From Klebsiella ornithinolytica NBRC 105727 = ATCC 31898 (GTDB taxonomy: Bacteria; Pseudomonadota; Gammaproteobacteria; Enterobacterales; Enterobacteriaceae): a DNA stretch of 64,000 nucleotides. Location of the stretch: the NCBI RefSeq assembly GCF_001598295.1, contig NZ_BCYR01000005.1:1-64000 (forward strand), read 5' to 3'. The position numbers were made by a program, and so were the translations under genes. The notes under the pieces were generated by a model that searched no databases, had not been told where the DNA came from, and saw only the letters and a list, made by a program, of their open reading frames with translations. Below, in pieces: positions 17,477 to 25,869 of the stretch (positions within the stretch are counted from its first letter, which is position 1; each line of letters starts with the position of its first letter).

Positions 17477-18141
17477 TCGAAGATGAAGAAAAAACGTCGA
17501 CCTATCTCAGCCGTGCGCTGGGTGAGTCCGGATTTACGGTCGATATCTCTGCCGATGGCGCTGAGGGCCTTCATTACGCGCTGGAGTTTGACTACGACGC
17601 CATCATCCTGGATGTGATGCTGCCGGGGATGGATGGCTACCGGGTACTCGAGGGGGTACGAGCCGTCAAACAGACGCCGGTGCTGATGCTCTCTGCACGG
17701 GGATCGGTCGACGAACGGGTCAAAGGACTTCGCCTTGGCGCTGATGATTATCTCCCCAAGCCCTTTTCACTTATTGAGCTGGTGGCGCGTATTCAGGCCC
17801 TGGTGCGGCGCCGCTCTGTGGACGGTGCAGACATCACCCAGCTGCACATTCACGATCTGCATCTCGACTTACTGGCTCGCCGGGTATTTCGCGCCGGAAC
17901 GCGACTGGAACTGACCGCAAAAGAGTTTTCCCTGCTGAGCCTTCTCTCCCGCCATCAGGGAGAAATTCTGTCCAAGATGATGATTGCTGAGCAGGTATGG
18001 GACATGAATTTTGACAGCGATGCCAACGTGGTTGAAGTCGCCATTAAACGTCTGCGCGCCAAAGTGGATGCCCCGTTCGACATCAAGCTACTTCATACCG
18101 TTCGTGGTATGGGGTACGTCCTTGAAGTCCGCGCTGAATAA
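17461..18141 (+). CDS. OmpR-family response regulator (CusR-like)
   Basis: 226 aa. Receiver domain 1-115 with acidic pocket E7/D8, phospho-acceptor D51 in LDVMLPGMDG, and K in LGADDYLPKPF. The C-terminal winged helix is at 125-222 (LTAKEFSLLSLLSRHQGEIL...VRGMGYVLEVR). Closest in feel to CusR/PcoR/HprR. Followed directly by its sensor kinase. Winged-helix regulators of this class bind tandem direct repeats of 10-11 bp period, matching the GTCAG boxes found at four promoters in this window. Confidence 0.95.
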   Translation: MRLLLVEDEEKTSTYLSRALGESGFTVDISADGAEGLHYALEFDYDAIILDVMLPGMDGYRVLEGVRAVKQTPVLMLSARGSVDERVKGLRLGADDYLPKPFSLIELVARIQALVRRRSVDGADITQLHIHDLHLDLLARRVFRAGTRLELTAKEFSLLSLLSRHQGEILSKMMIAEQVWDMNFDSDANVVEVAIKRLRAKVDAPFDIKLLHTVRGMGYVLEVRAE

Positions 18142-18156
18142 ATGAAGGGGATAAGC

Positions 18157-19626
18157 ATGCTTAAGCGCTCCATCTCAGTCCACCTGGCGCTGATGTTCGC
18201 CCTATCCGCGCTGCTGATCGTGTCCGTTATCGGTATCCTGCTAAGAAGCTCTCTGCATGACTCTCTGCAAAAGCAGATGCACAACGAGCTGTTATTCCGG
18301 GAATCATTGATGAGTCCATGGATCACCGCGCGGACCTCGGCTGACGGCTGGTCGACGCTTACCAGTAAATTTACCCTGTTAACCAATTCTGAAGGTGAGC
18401 GCGTTCGCTACTGGATAGTGAGCGACGATCCGCGCTTTAGTATAGGGGGAACGCCGCCGCTGGGAGTCCAGTGGTCTGCTTTACGGGAGGGGTTTAATCA
18501 AGTGCCCGGCGCAGCGGAAGGGGCATGTTCACTGTTCCTGTTAGTGAAAACCATCCCCGCCAACGGTGAAAGGCCTGAGCTGCGCTACGTGGTTGCCATC
18601 GACTCCACGCCGTATATGGGTACACTGAATGCCTTCACGCGTACGCTGCTGATTATTGCCGCGCTGGGCGTAGCGATCGTCGCCCTGCTGGGATACGTCG
18701 TTTCAAGGATTGGTCTGCGTCCGGTGGGAATGCTCAGTAAACAGGCACAACATCTCGCCCCGGTGGACCATGGCCAACGCCTGGATACCCGCGCATTGCC
18801 CGAAGAACTACAGCAGTTAGCCTCATCGTTTAACGGCGTATTAGCGCGTCAGGAGGTCGCCTGGCGACAGCTTGAAAGCTTTAACGCCGATGTTGCCCAT
18901 GAGCTCCGCACACCGCTGACCAACCTGATTGGTCAGACGCAACTGGGTCTCTCGCGCCGGCGCTCGCCTGATGAACTGGAAGAGTTGCTGGGTTCAAATC
19001 TCGAGGAGCTGGAGCGCATGACGTCAATTGTGAACGACATGCTGTTCCTGTCCCACGCTCACGCAGGTGAACATGCTTCCCAGCTTACCCGGGTCTCCCT
19101 GCGAGAAGAAACCCTGAAAACCGCGGAGTATGTTGAGCCCTCCTTTGCTGAAAAACAGCTTTCTCTGGATGTTGAGGGCGATGTCAGCGCGCACATCGAC
19201 CGGCGGCTGTTCCACCGCTCACTGGCCAATTTACTGGAAAACAGCGCCCGGCATTCGCCATCGAACAGTGCGGTCACCGTGCGACTCAGCGAAAAGGATA
19301 ATCAAGCCTGTGTTGAAGTTTCAAACCCAGGCGATCCGATAGCACCGGAGCACTTACATCGGCTTTTTGAACGGTTTTATCGTGTCGACACCTCCCGAGC
19401 CAGGAGTGATACCCATCATGGGCTGGGGCTGTCGATCGTGCGTGCCGTCGCCATTATGCACCGGGGAGATGTCTTTGCCCGTAGTGAAGGTGGCATCAAT
19501 ACATTTGGACTGACGTTTGCTAAACAACCCGACGCTATCCGAACAGAGAGACTGATTTCAGAGACAACATCGGGACGTCCGCACGCTAAGCCCTCTGACG
19601 AAATTGTCAGAGGGCCGTCAGTCTGA
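18157..19626 (+). CDS. sensor histidine kinase (CusS-like)
   Basis: 489 aa from ATG 18157, whose RBS AAGGGGA is good; an ATG at 18142 lacks one. TM1 at about 8-30 and TM2 at about 160-185 bracket a periplasmic sensor of about 130 residues. Then HAMP, H-box FNADVAHELRTPLTNL, N-box LANLLENSARHS, and G-boxes DTHHGLGLSIV. The end extends about 35 residues beyond the ATPase domain and carries the next promoter box. The family includes Cu/Ag and periplasmic redox sensors; I do not see a CusS-like Met/His metal site, so the signal is open. Confidence 0.92.
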   Translation: MLKRSISVHLALMFALSALLIVSVIGILLRSSLHDSLQKQMHNELLFRESLMSPWITARTSADGWSTLTSKFTLLTNSEGERVRYWIVSDDPRFSIGGTPPLGVQWSALREGFNQVPGAAEGACSLFLLVKTIPANGERPELRYVVAIDSTPYMGTLNAFTRTLLIIAALGVAIVALLGYVVSRIGLRPVGMLSKQAQHLAPVDHGQRLDTRALPEELQQLASSFNGVLARQEVAWRQLESFNADVAHELRTPLTNLIGQTQLGLSRRRSPDELEELLGSNLEELERMTSIVNDMLFLSHAHAGEHASQLTRVSLREETLKTAEYVEPSFAEKQLSLDVEGDVSAHIDRRLFHRSLANLLENSARHSPSNSAVTVRLSEKDNQACVEVSNPGDPIAPEHLHRLFERFYRVDTSRARSDTHHGLGLSIVRAVAIMHRGDVFARSEGGINTFGLTFAKQPDAIRTERLISETTSGRPHAKPSDEIVRGPSV

Positions 19627-19649
19627 TGTCAGGTTGCCTGCGCCAGAAT
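19604..19649 (+). promoter_or_regulatory. response-regulator box and promoter for flavodoxin-1/DUF4405
   Basis: Three perfect GTCAG-class repeats at 19606, 19617 and 19628 (GTCAG, GTCAG, GTCAG), exactly 11 bp apart, overlapping the end of the kinase gene. CAGAAT at 19644-19649 sits 16 bp after the start of the third repeat. This is the best copy of the box in the window. Confidence 0.75.
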
Positions 19650-19690
19650 CACCGCTAAGACTAACCACTGCTGATGGAAGGAATGAAACA

Positions 19691-20346
19691 GTGAGAATAA
19701 ACAAGGTATTTAGCGGGTTTCTGGCGATAATTTTCACGGGGCTTCTGGGACAGCCCGCGTCCGCATCAGAGAATTCATCTGCTCAGTCCCGCACGCTGAT
19801 TATCTACTTTTCACAACCCGAGGAGATGAAACCTGATGCCGTGGATGGTTTTTCCGGGGCCAGCGTATTACAAAAAAATGCCCAGAGACCGGCAGCACGC
19901 AGTTTATTGCGCAGCTGGTGCAGAAACAGACTCACGGCGATTTGTTTCGCATTGAAACAACCACCGCCTACCCTCGCCAGCATGACGCGCTGTTACGCGT
20001 TGCCGAAAAGGAGCAGCAAACTAAAGCCAGGCCCGCGCTAAAAGCGCCGCTCCCCGCACTCAGCGAGTACGACACCATTTACGTCGGCTACCCCATCTGG
20101 TGGTACACCATGCCCATGGTGATATATAGCCTTTTTGAGCAAAATGATTTTGCCGGTAAAACGGTCATTCCCTTTACCACCCATGGAGGCAGCCGGTTAG
20201 CCGACTCCCTGCGAGAAATTGCCCGCATGCAGCCCCAGGCCAAATTAGTCACTCGCGCGCTCTCGATCTCACGCAACGATATTGCAGATCCTGACGTACC
20301 CACGCAAGTTGAGCAATGGGTCAAACAAGTCCAGCCACCGCGTTAA
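19691..20346 (+). pseudogene. exported flavodoxin-like protein, frameshifted at an A7 tract
   Basis: GTG 19691 (AAGGAA upstream) starts a signal peptide (VRINKVFSGFLAIIFTGLLG...ASAS) and a flavodoxin strand (RTLIIYFSQPEEMKP). At 19872-19878 (CAA AAA AAT) the frame is lost: the zero frame continues without similarity to 20041, while the -1 frame continues the domain as PETGSTQFIAQLVQKQTHGD to 20346 with GYPIWWYTMPMVIYSLFEQ and FTTHGGSRL. One missing A restores the protein (about 218 aa). The tract A_AAA_AAT is a possible -1 slippery site, so programmed shifting, real mutation or sequencing error remain open. The typical SGNT phosphate loop is altered (SQPEEMK). Confidence 0.75.
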
Positions 20347-20355
20347 GCCATCGAC

Positions 20356-21045
20356 ATGAAGAAAATTTATATTTTCCAGGTCATGCAGGATACGCTCATG
20401 ACGTTACTTCTGCTGGTGCTGATGGGGTTTCACCTTCAGGGTGAAATCATTCATGAATGGGCGGGTATTATTTTTACGCTGCTCATCATTTTGCATTTAT
20501 ATCTTAACAGGCGGCGCTTGTGGTTATTGTCGATGAAAATTCCGTTATCGATGCGGATAGTTAACAGAGCCATTAATGTGGTGACATTCGTTGTTATTCT
20601 GACCGCGATTGTCTCTGGCATGATGCTGTCCCGACATATCCTTCTGGACCTGCCGTTCCACAACCCGGCAAGCTGGGTCAGAAAAATACACATGACGTCG
20701 GTCCACTGGGGAATGCTCATTCTGGCACTGCATATTGGGCTGCACTGGAAAATGCTGGCAACGTTTTTCTGCCGGATCCTGAACATCTCCGACGACTCAC
20801 GCTTTGCCAATGTCATTATGCCGGGGATTTTTTCGATTATTGCGTTACTGGGGTTGTACTGGCTTCTGAATCAGAACTATCTCGACTATTTGCTGATGAA
20901 GGTGGATTTCTCCTTTTTCGACTACGACGAATCTACCCTTCTGTTTTATTTGCGCTACCTGGCCATTATTGTTTTATTTGCATTAATGACACGGTTTTTG
21001 CTTTGGTGCTTTATTTTCAGGAAGTATAAAGCGGTGTCACCCTAA
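20356..21045 (+). CDS. DUF4405 cytochrome-b-like membrane protein
   Basis: 229 aa, about six hydrophobic helices. Histidines H33 (IIHEWAG), H47 (IILHLYLN), H112/H117 (IHMTSVHWGM) and H126/H130 (ALHIGLHW) lie in or at helices, spaced as in b-type haem membrane proteins and ferric-reductase-like families. Starts 9 bases after the flavodoxin-1 stop, so co-transcribed. A plausible role is carrying electrons across the membrane to a periplasmic flavoprotein; this is inference from family and context. Confidence 0.75.
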   Translation: MKKIYIFQVMQDTLMTLLLLVLMGFHLQGEIIHEWAGIIFTLLIILHLYLNRRRLWLLSMKIPLSMRIVNRAINVVTFVVILTAIVSGMMLSRHILLDLPFHNPASWVRKIHMTSVHWGMLILALHIGLHWKMLATFFCRILNISDDSRFANVIMPGIFSIIALLGLYWLLNQNYLDYLLMKVDFSFFDYDESTLLFYLRYLAIIVLFALMTRFLLWCFIFRKYKAVSP

Positions 21046-21064
21046 TAGAGCTTAACTGACATCA

Positions 21065-21110
21065 TTGTCAGGGGGGCGTCAGCCTGACGACATGCCACCC
21101 TGATTACAAT
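21065..21110 (+). promoter_or_regulatory. response-regulator box and promoter for the cupin operon
   Basis: GTCAG at 21067 and 21078 with a weaker GACAT at 21089, and a near-consensus -10 TACAAT at 21105-21110, 16 bp after the start of the third repeat. Aligns without gaps to the box at 19604. Confidence 0.72.
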
Positions 21111-21152
21111 CATTGCAGACCATCCCCCTCATCGTAGATAAGGACGCTTTGC

Positions 21153-21632
21153 ATGATCGGACATTTACGTTACCTCGGGCTGTTACTGCCCCTCTTCACT
21201 TTTTCATCCTCGGCAGCGGCACAACATTCCGCTGTCCATATCGCCCCCGCCGGGAGCCAGATCGCGGTGTATGGGCCAGCGGAGAACTTTACCGGTCGCG
21301 TTCGGGTCGATCCCCTGTTCAAGGCGGATAACGACATCCGGGTTTCCGCGGCTTATGTCACCTTTGAACCTGGTGCCCGCTCCGCCTGGCATACGCATCC
21401 GGCAGGTCAGCGGCTGATCGTGACCTCTGGCGTCGGGCTCACCCAGCAAGAAGGCCAGCCGGTGCAGGTCATCCGCACTGGCGATGTTGTCTCTTGTCCG
21501 GCGGGCGTCAAACACTGGCACGGAGCTGCCCCCGGCAGTGCAATGACGCATCTGGCGATAACCGGGATTGTGGATGGCAAAAGCGTTAACTGGATGGAGA
21601 AAGTGACAGATGAACAATACCACGCCCATTAA
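21153..21632 (+). CDS. secreted cupin-domain protein
   Basis: 159 aa. Signal peptide cut near SSAAAQ (23/24). One cupin barrel with metal ligands H80 and H82 (AWHTHPAGQ), Q86 and H121/H123 (PAGVKHWHG). RBS AAGGAC precedes ATG 21153. The family includes small hydroxynitrile-lyase-like and quercetinase-like metalloproteins, often paired with carboxymuconolactone-decarboxylase proteins, as here: the next gene overlaps it by 23 bases. Confidence 0.85.
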   Translation: MIGHLRYLGLLLPLFTFSSSAAAQHSAVHIAPAGSQIAVYGPAENFTGRVRVDPLFKADNDIRVSAAYVTFEPGARSAWHTHPAGQRLIVTSGVGLTQQEGQPVQVIRTGDVVSCPAGVKHWHGAAPGSAMTHLAITGIVDGKSVNWMEKVTDEQYHAH

Positions 21633-22371
21633 GGCATTAACGGCAGCGCTACTGCTGACTTTTGGTTTTGCTCTCACCGCAAATGCTGCCCCCGTCATTA
21701 CAGGAGCCTCAGAAATGAACCAGCAACAAACCGTTTCAGATACACTGTCAGCTCGCCAGCAGGCCATCCCGTTGATCGCGGCATCGATGGCCAGCAGTCA
21801 GATGGAGAAGCTGAATACGGCCCTGAATCAGGGGCTTGACGCTGGGCTCACGGTAAACGAAGCCAAAGAGATTCTCGTCCAGCTTTATGCCTATACGGGC
21901 TTCCCCCGTAGCCTGAATGCGCTCAGTGAACTGATGAAGGTCGTCGACGCACGCAAACAACGTGGTATTGAAGACGTTGAGGGCAAAGAACCGGTCGCCA
22001 CCATCCCAGTCGGGGATGAACTTCGCCGGGTCGGTACCGCAAACCAGACCAAAATCTCAGGCGCTCCCGTCCAGGGGCCGCTGTTTGATTTTGCACCGGT
22101 CATTAATCAATTTCTGCAAACGCATCTGTTCGGCGATATTTTCGCCCGCGATAACCTCGACTGGCAGAGCCGCGAGCTGGCAACGGTTGGCGCATTAGCG
22201 GCCACTCCGGGCGTCGAAGCCCAGCTGTTATCGCATACGCGAGCCAGCATGCGGGTCGGCCTGACGGCAGCGCAGCTGCGCCAGCTGGCGCAGGTCCTGC
22301 GCGAATATGGCGAAAATGATGCGGCTATGCGAGCTGAAAAGGCGCTGCAACAGGCTCTCGCCAACCATTAG
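21610..22371 (+). CDS. exported tandem carboxymuconolactone-decarboxylase-like protein
   Basis: 253 aa. Signal peptide (KALTAALLLTFGFALTANAA). Two CMD repeats at about 55-120 and 165-245, the first with VNEAKEILVQLYAYTGFPR and the second with WQSRELATVGALAATPG. The CxxC of AhpD-type peroxidase members is absent, so it is of the non-thiol CMD type. Overlaps the cupin gene and is followed 9 bases later by flavodoxin-2. Acts in the periplasm. Confidence 0.85.
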   Translation: MNNTTPIKALTAALLLTFGFALTANAAPVITGASEMNQQQTVSDTLSARQQAIPLIAASMASSQMEKLNTALNQGLDAGLTVNEAKEILVQLYAYTGFPRSLNALSELMKVVDARKQRGIEDVEGKEPVATIPVGDELRRVGTANQTKISGAPVQGPLFDFAPVINQFLQTHLFGDIFARDNLDWQSRELATVGALAATPGVEAQLLSHTRASMRVGLTAAQLRQLAQVLREYGENDAAMRAEKALQQALANH

Positions 22372-22380
22372 GAGTTGATT

Positions 22381-22965
22381 ATGGAGCATGATCCCACCCG
22401 CAGAATGTTGCTTACCGCGCTTGCCGGGCTGACGCTGGCGAACGTCTCGCGGTCATCAGCAGCCACCGGAAATGCAAATGTACAGGGTAAAAGTCGAATT
22501 CTGGTGGCGTACTTTTCCCGCAGCGGTAACACACGGGTGATTGCCGGCGTCATTCATCGCAGCCTGAACACCGATCTGTTGGCAATCGAACCGGCTACGC
22601 CATATCCGGAAGACTATTTTCAGACCGTTGAACAAGCAAAACATGAGCGTGAGCGGGGAGTCAAACCCGCCTTAAAAAATAGCGTCGCAGATATCTCACG
22701 CTATGAGACTGTGTACGTAGGCTTTCCCATCTGGGGGACCAGCGTCCCCCCCGTCGTGCAAACGTTTCTCAGCAACCATAACCTTGCGGGGAAATTACTC
22801 ATCCCCTTCATTACTCACGGCGGCTACGGTAAAGGAGACAGCGACGACATCCTTGCCAGTCTGGCGCCCACCGCGCGCCGGGAAAAACCGCTGGTCATTG
22901 AATGCGACCAGGAACGCAGAACCACAGAAACGGTCAACCGCTGGTTAGAAACCATCGGCGGCTAA
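22381..22965 (+). CDS. periplasmic flavodoxin-2 with Tat-like signal
   Basis: 194 aa from ATG 22381 (TAGGAG upstream). The N-terminus DPTRRMLLTALAGLTLANV fits the twin-arginine pattern T-R-R-x-L-L, expected if FMN is inserted before export. The flavodoxin domain begins ILVAYFSRSGNTR, the canonical FMN phosphate loop, and continues with GFPIWGTSVPPVVQTFL and PFITHGGYGKGDS. Last gene of the cupin/CMD/flavodoxin operon. Likely a periplasmic FMN oxidoreductase acting on quinones or similar electrophiles. Confidence 0.85.
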   Translation: MEHDPTRRMLLTALAGLTLANVSRSSAATGNANVQGKSRILVAYFSRSGNTRVIAGVIHRSLNTDLLAIEPATPYPEDYFQTVEQAKHERERGVKPALKNSVADISRYETVYVGFPIWGTSVPPVVQTFLSNHNLAGKLLIPFITHGGYGKGDSDDILASLAPTARREKPLVIECDQERRTTETVNRWLETIGG

Positions 22966-23072
22966 TCGCCCGCATTCATGAAGCTGCCAAATAAGGGCAA
23001 TCAAGGCTGCTAAATAATTAACGCAGACAACTCAGATATGATTGAACGGTAAACATAACAGAGGATGTAATC

Positions 23073-24137
23073 TTGAAGACGATTTTAAAAACGCTGGCCA
23101 TCTGCGTCATGGCGGGTGGCCTGGTGGCTCAGTCGGTATATGCCGAGCCATTGGTCATTCAGGAACAAGGAAGCTTTTCTGCCGGTGGCACCCTCATCAC
23201 TGCCCCGGGAACCTTCGACGCGAAAAAACCGCTGGACTCTGCTGGTCAAACTTATCATGGCGATCATGCGTCCGTGTTCTACCAAATCCCGGTGAATCCG
23301 CATAAATACCCTATTGTCATGCTGCACGGTGCAGGTCAGTTTTCCCGTACCTGGGAAAGCACCCCGGATGGTCGTGAAGGGTTCCAGAACATCTTCCTGC
23401 GCCGCGGATTCTCAACCTGGCTTGTCGATCAACCGCGTCGGGGCAGCGCCGGGCGCACGACTGTAGAAGGTACGGTAACGCCAAAACCGGATGAGCAGAT
23501 GTGGTTTAATCAGTTCCGCGTCGGCGTGTGGCCGGAGTATTTTAAAGGCGTCCAGTTCTCACACGATAAAGAAGCCCTGAATCAGTATTTCCGTCAGATG
23601 ACCCCCAATACCGGGCCGTTTGATATCAACGTTATCTCCGATGCGATGTCCGCTGTCGTGGATAAATCCGGCCCGGCGATCCTCTTCACCCACTCTCAGG
23701 GTGGCGGACCGGGCTGGTACACGGCGATGAAAAACGACAAGGTCAAAGCCATTGTTGCCTTCGAGCCTGGCAGCAGCTTTGTCTTCCCGGAGCAAGAACT
23801 CCCTGCCCCGATGCCAAGCGCATTCGACACGCTGAAGGGTGAGCCTGTGCCGCTGAAACAGTTTATGGCGCTGACTAAAATCCCGATTCTGATTATTTAC
23901 GGCGATAACATCCCGGAGAAACCCGTCGCCATGCCGGCACAGGACAGCTGGCGCGTTCGTCTGGCGATGGCTCGCGAGTGGCGTGACGCGGTGAACAAGC
24001 ATGGCGGGGATGTCACGGTGACGCATCTGCCTGAGATAGGTATCAAAGGTAATACCCACTTCCCGTTCTCTGATTTAAATAATGTGCAGATTGCTGATTT
24101 GGTGAGTCAGTTCCTGAAGGAAAAAGATCTGCAGTAG
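23073..24137 (+). CDS. secreted alpha/beta hydrolase
   Basis: 354 aa starting at TTG 23073, the only start fitting the RBS GAGGA (7-base spacing) and the signal peptide (TILKTLAICVMAGGLVAQSVYA). The oxyanion segment is MLHGAGQFSRTW and the nucleophile elbow FTHSQGGG (Ser). The final His is probably in KGNTHFPFSDLNN. It ends the exported cluster but has its own 107-bp upstream gap, where I do not see the GTCAG box. Confidence 0.82.
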   Translation: MKTILKTLAICVMAGGLVAQSVYAEPLVIQEQGSFSAGGTLITAPGTFDAKKPLDSAGQTYHGDHASVFYQIPVNPHKYPIVMLHGAGQFSRTWESTPDGREGFQNIFLRRGFSTWLVDQPRRGSAGRTTVEGTVTPKPDEQMWFNQFRVGVWPEYFKGVQFSHDKEALNQYFRQMTPNTGPFDINVISDAMSAVVDKSGPAILFTHSQGGGPGWYTAMKNDKVKAIVAFEPGSSFVFPEQELPAPMPSAFDTLKGEPVPLKQFMALTKIPILIIYGDNIPEKPVAMPAQDSWRVRLAMAREWRDAVNKHGGDVTVTHLPEIGIKGNTHFPFSDLNNVQIADLVSQFLKEKDLQ

Positions 24138-24170
24138 CAGTAATAGAAGATGACATTGTTAGTTTAGGAA

Positions 24171-24194
24171 AGCGCCCAGTGATCCGTGGGCGCT
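24171..24194 (+). terminator. hairpin after the secreted hydrolase
   Basis: AGCGCCCA / TGGGCGCT perfect 8-bp stem with an 8-base loop, 34 bases after the stop. No T tract. Confidence 0.5.
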
Positions 24195-24304
24195 CATCGT
24201 ATCAAGTAAGTTATTCAAGTACCGGCAAAATGTAACCTTTACGTGCACTTTGTCATGCAAGAAAAACGAGGTCCAACGCAAGAAAGGACAGAAATTTATC
24301 GATT

Positions 24305-24661
24305 TTATGAAAATATAACTGACCTGTCTGTCCGGTAAGCGTTAATACAACTGACAGAGGGCACGAAAACTTCCTTTTCTTTAATCATCTCGAAAGAGCG
24401 ATAGTAAATCAGCTCAATATTAAATTCGAACTCCTGAAAGGTTGTCCTCTCATCCGAGAGGCTTGCAAGCAACCACTGAATTTCTTCATAGACCAGTTTA
24501 TCAAATAGTCTTTTTTTCTGTGCAGTGGAAAGCCACTGCCTCATAAAGATTTTCTGGTTGATACCATTCATAGAGGGAAGATTGCGTTTTCTTAGTTTAA
24601 TCGCCAGAAGAAAACAGTAATAAAAATGATTCAGAATAATAAGTTCATGCAACGGATTCAT
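24305..24661 (-). CDS. hypothetical protein (unknown family)
   Basis: 118 aa from ATG at 24661, preceded by GGGGGTAAT; an upstream in-frame ATG (24712) is less well placed. AT-rich, helical and charged (LRKRNLPSMNGINQKIFMRQW; QKKRLFDKLVYEEIQWLL). No signal peptide. It follows the second dehydrogenase of the PTS cluster by about 60 bases on the same strand. I do not recognise it. Confidence 0.5.
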   Translation of the reverse strand: MNPLHELIILNHFYYCFLLAIKLRKRNLPSMNGINQKIFMRQWLSTAQKKRLFDKLVYEEIQWLLASLSDERTTFQEFEFNIELIYYRSFEMIKEKEVFVPSVSCINAYRTDRSVIFS

Positions 24662-24723
24662 ATTACCCCCATGCATAACCTGTGTAATGATGAGAAATAC
24701 AATCTTCCACACGATCCTCAGGG

Positions 24724-25776
24724 TTACGCGTCGATATTGACCAGGACCTTAACGAAAAACGCTTCCCGGTTATAAAGCCCCGGCAAAATCGACGGAACCT
24801 CTTCCAGTAATACCCGTTTAGTAATTAATGGGTAGACATCAATCTGCCCGGTACTGAGGTAATGAATGGAGGTCTGCCACTCTTTTCCCGGAAACGGCGC
24901 AGAGATTGAGTTCCATGAGCCAATGACCTTAAGCTCATTCCGTACAATTTTTTCAAAATTCAGTCGAGGTAAGGCAACGTCTCCGTAAGGGATACCCAGC
25001 AGTACCACCGTGCCGCCTTTAGCCGCCAGAAGCAGAGATGAGCCGACCCCGGCCGCATTCCCGGATGATTCAAAGACAACATCAACACCGGCGTTATGGG
25101 TAACCTCCTGGAACCGGGATAAATGATTTTCATCTTTTACGCAGAACGTTGCCGTTGCTCCGGTTTTCGCCGCAATTTCCAGTTTCATTTCATCGGTGTC
25201 AAATGCGAATACGTCTCCCGCACCGCAGATTTTTGCCCATTGAACAGCAAGTAAGCCGATGGTGCCGCACCCGACAACAGCCACACTGCTACCCGGTTTG
25301 ATATCGACCTGCCGCATACCATGGACAACCACACTGGATGGCTCGATAAAGCTTGCGGTCGCGAAGTCCATCGAGTCGGGTAATTTGAGGACATTCTCCG
25401 CCGGCATCCGAATATATTCAGCAAAAGCCCCGCTGACATGGCCCCCCAGCACCTTCAGATCGGTACACCGGGCATAATTGCCCTGTTGACAGTAATCACA
25501 GTGGAAGCAGGGGAAACAGTTACAGGCTGTGACGCGGTCGCCTTTCCTGACCGATGTCACCCCACTCCCCGCGCTCTCTACGGTACCGGAAAACTCATGT
25601 CCCCAGGTCAGTCCGGGGTTATATGAGCCAATTTTACCAAAACGTGATATATCAGAACCACATATACCCGCCGTATGCACTTTAATCAGAACATCATTTT
25701 CGTTTTCAATTTCAGGTTTCCGCACGTCTTCATAGCGGACATCCTGTACACCATACAAATTCAGTGCCTTCATCAT
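24724..25776 (-). CDS. zinc-dependent polyol (phosphate) dehydrogenase, GatD-like
   Basis: 350 aa from the MMKAL start near 25776; codons upstream look non-coding and include the terminator. Medium-chain dehydrogenase with catalytic zinc ligands in AGICGSDISR and WGHEFSGTV, structural zinc in C-x2-C-x2-C-x7-C (CFPCFHCDYCQQGNYARC), and NAD loop VVGCGTIGLLAV. Similar to galactitol-1-phosphate and sorbitol dehydrogenases. Last metabolic gene of the GntR-aldolase unit, but separated from it by a strong terminator, so possibly expressed at a lower level or from its own start. Confidence 0.85.
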   Translation of the reverse strand: MMKALNLYGVQDVRYEDVRKPEIENENDVLIKVHTAGICGSDISRFGKIGSYNPGLTWGHEFSGTVESAGSGVTSVRKGDRVTACNCFPCFHCDYCQQGNYARCTDLKVLGGHVSGAFAEYIRMPAENVLKLPDSMDFATASFIEPSSVVVHGMRQVDIKPGSSVAVVGCGTIGLLAVQWAKICGAGDVFAFDTDEMKLEIAAKTGATATFCVKDENHLSRFQEVTHNAGVDVVFESSGNAAGVGSSLLLAAKGGTVVLLGIPYGDVALPRLNFEKIVRNELKVIGSWNSISAPFPGKEWQTSIHYLSTGQIDVYPLITKRVLLEEVPSILPGLYNREAFFVKVLVNIDA

Positions 25777-25815
25777 AATCTCACTCGCTGGTATCAGAGT
25801 TAAACACACGAATGT

Positions 25816-25846
25816 GAAAAAAATGTCGCCCCCCCACAAGGGCGAC
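25816..25846 (-). terminator. Rho-independent terminator after surE-like gene
   Basis: Read on the minus strand, GTCGCCC - 8 bases - GGGCGAC is followed by ATTTTTTT. A textbook intrinsic terminator lying inside the cluster, between the SurE-like gene and the second dehydrogenase. Confidence 0.8.
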
Positions 25847-25869
25847 AAACGCACCTGCTATGTCAGGGA

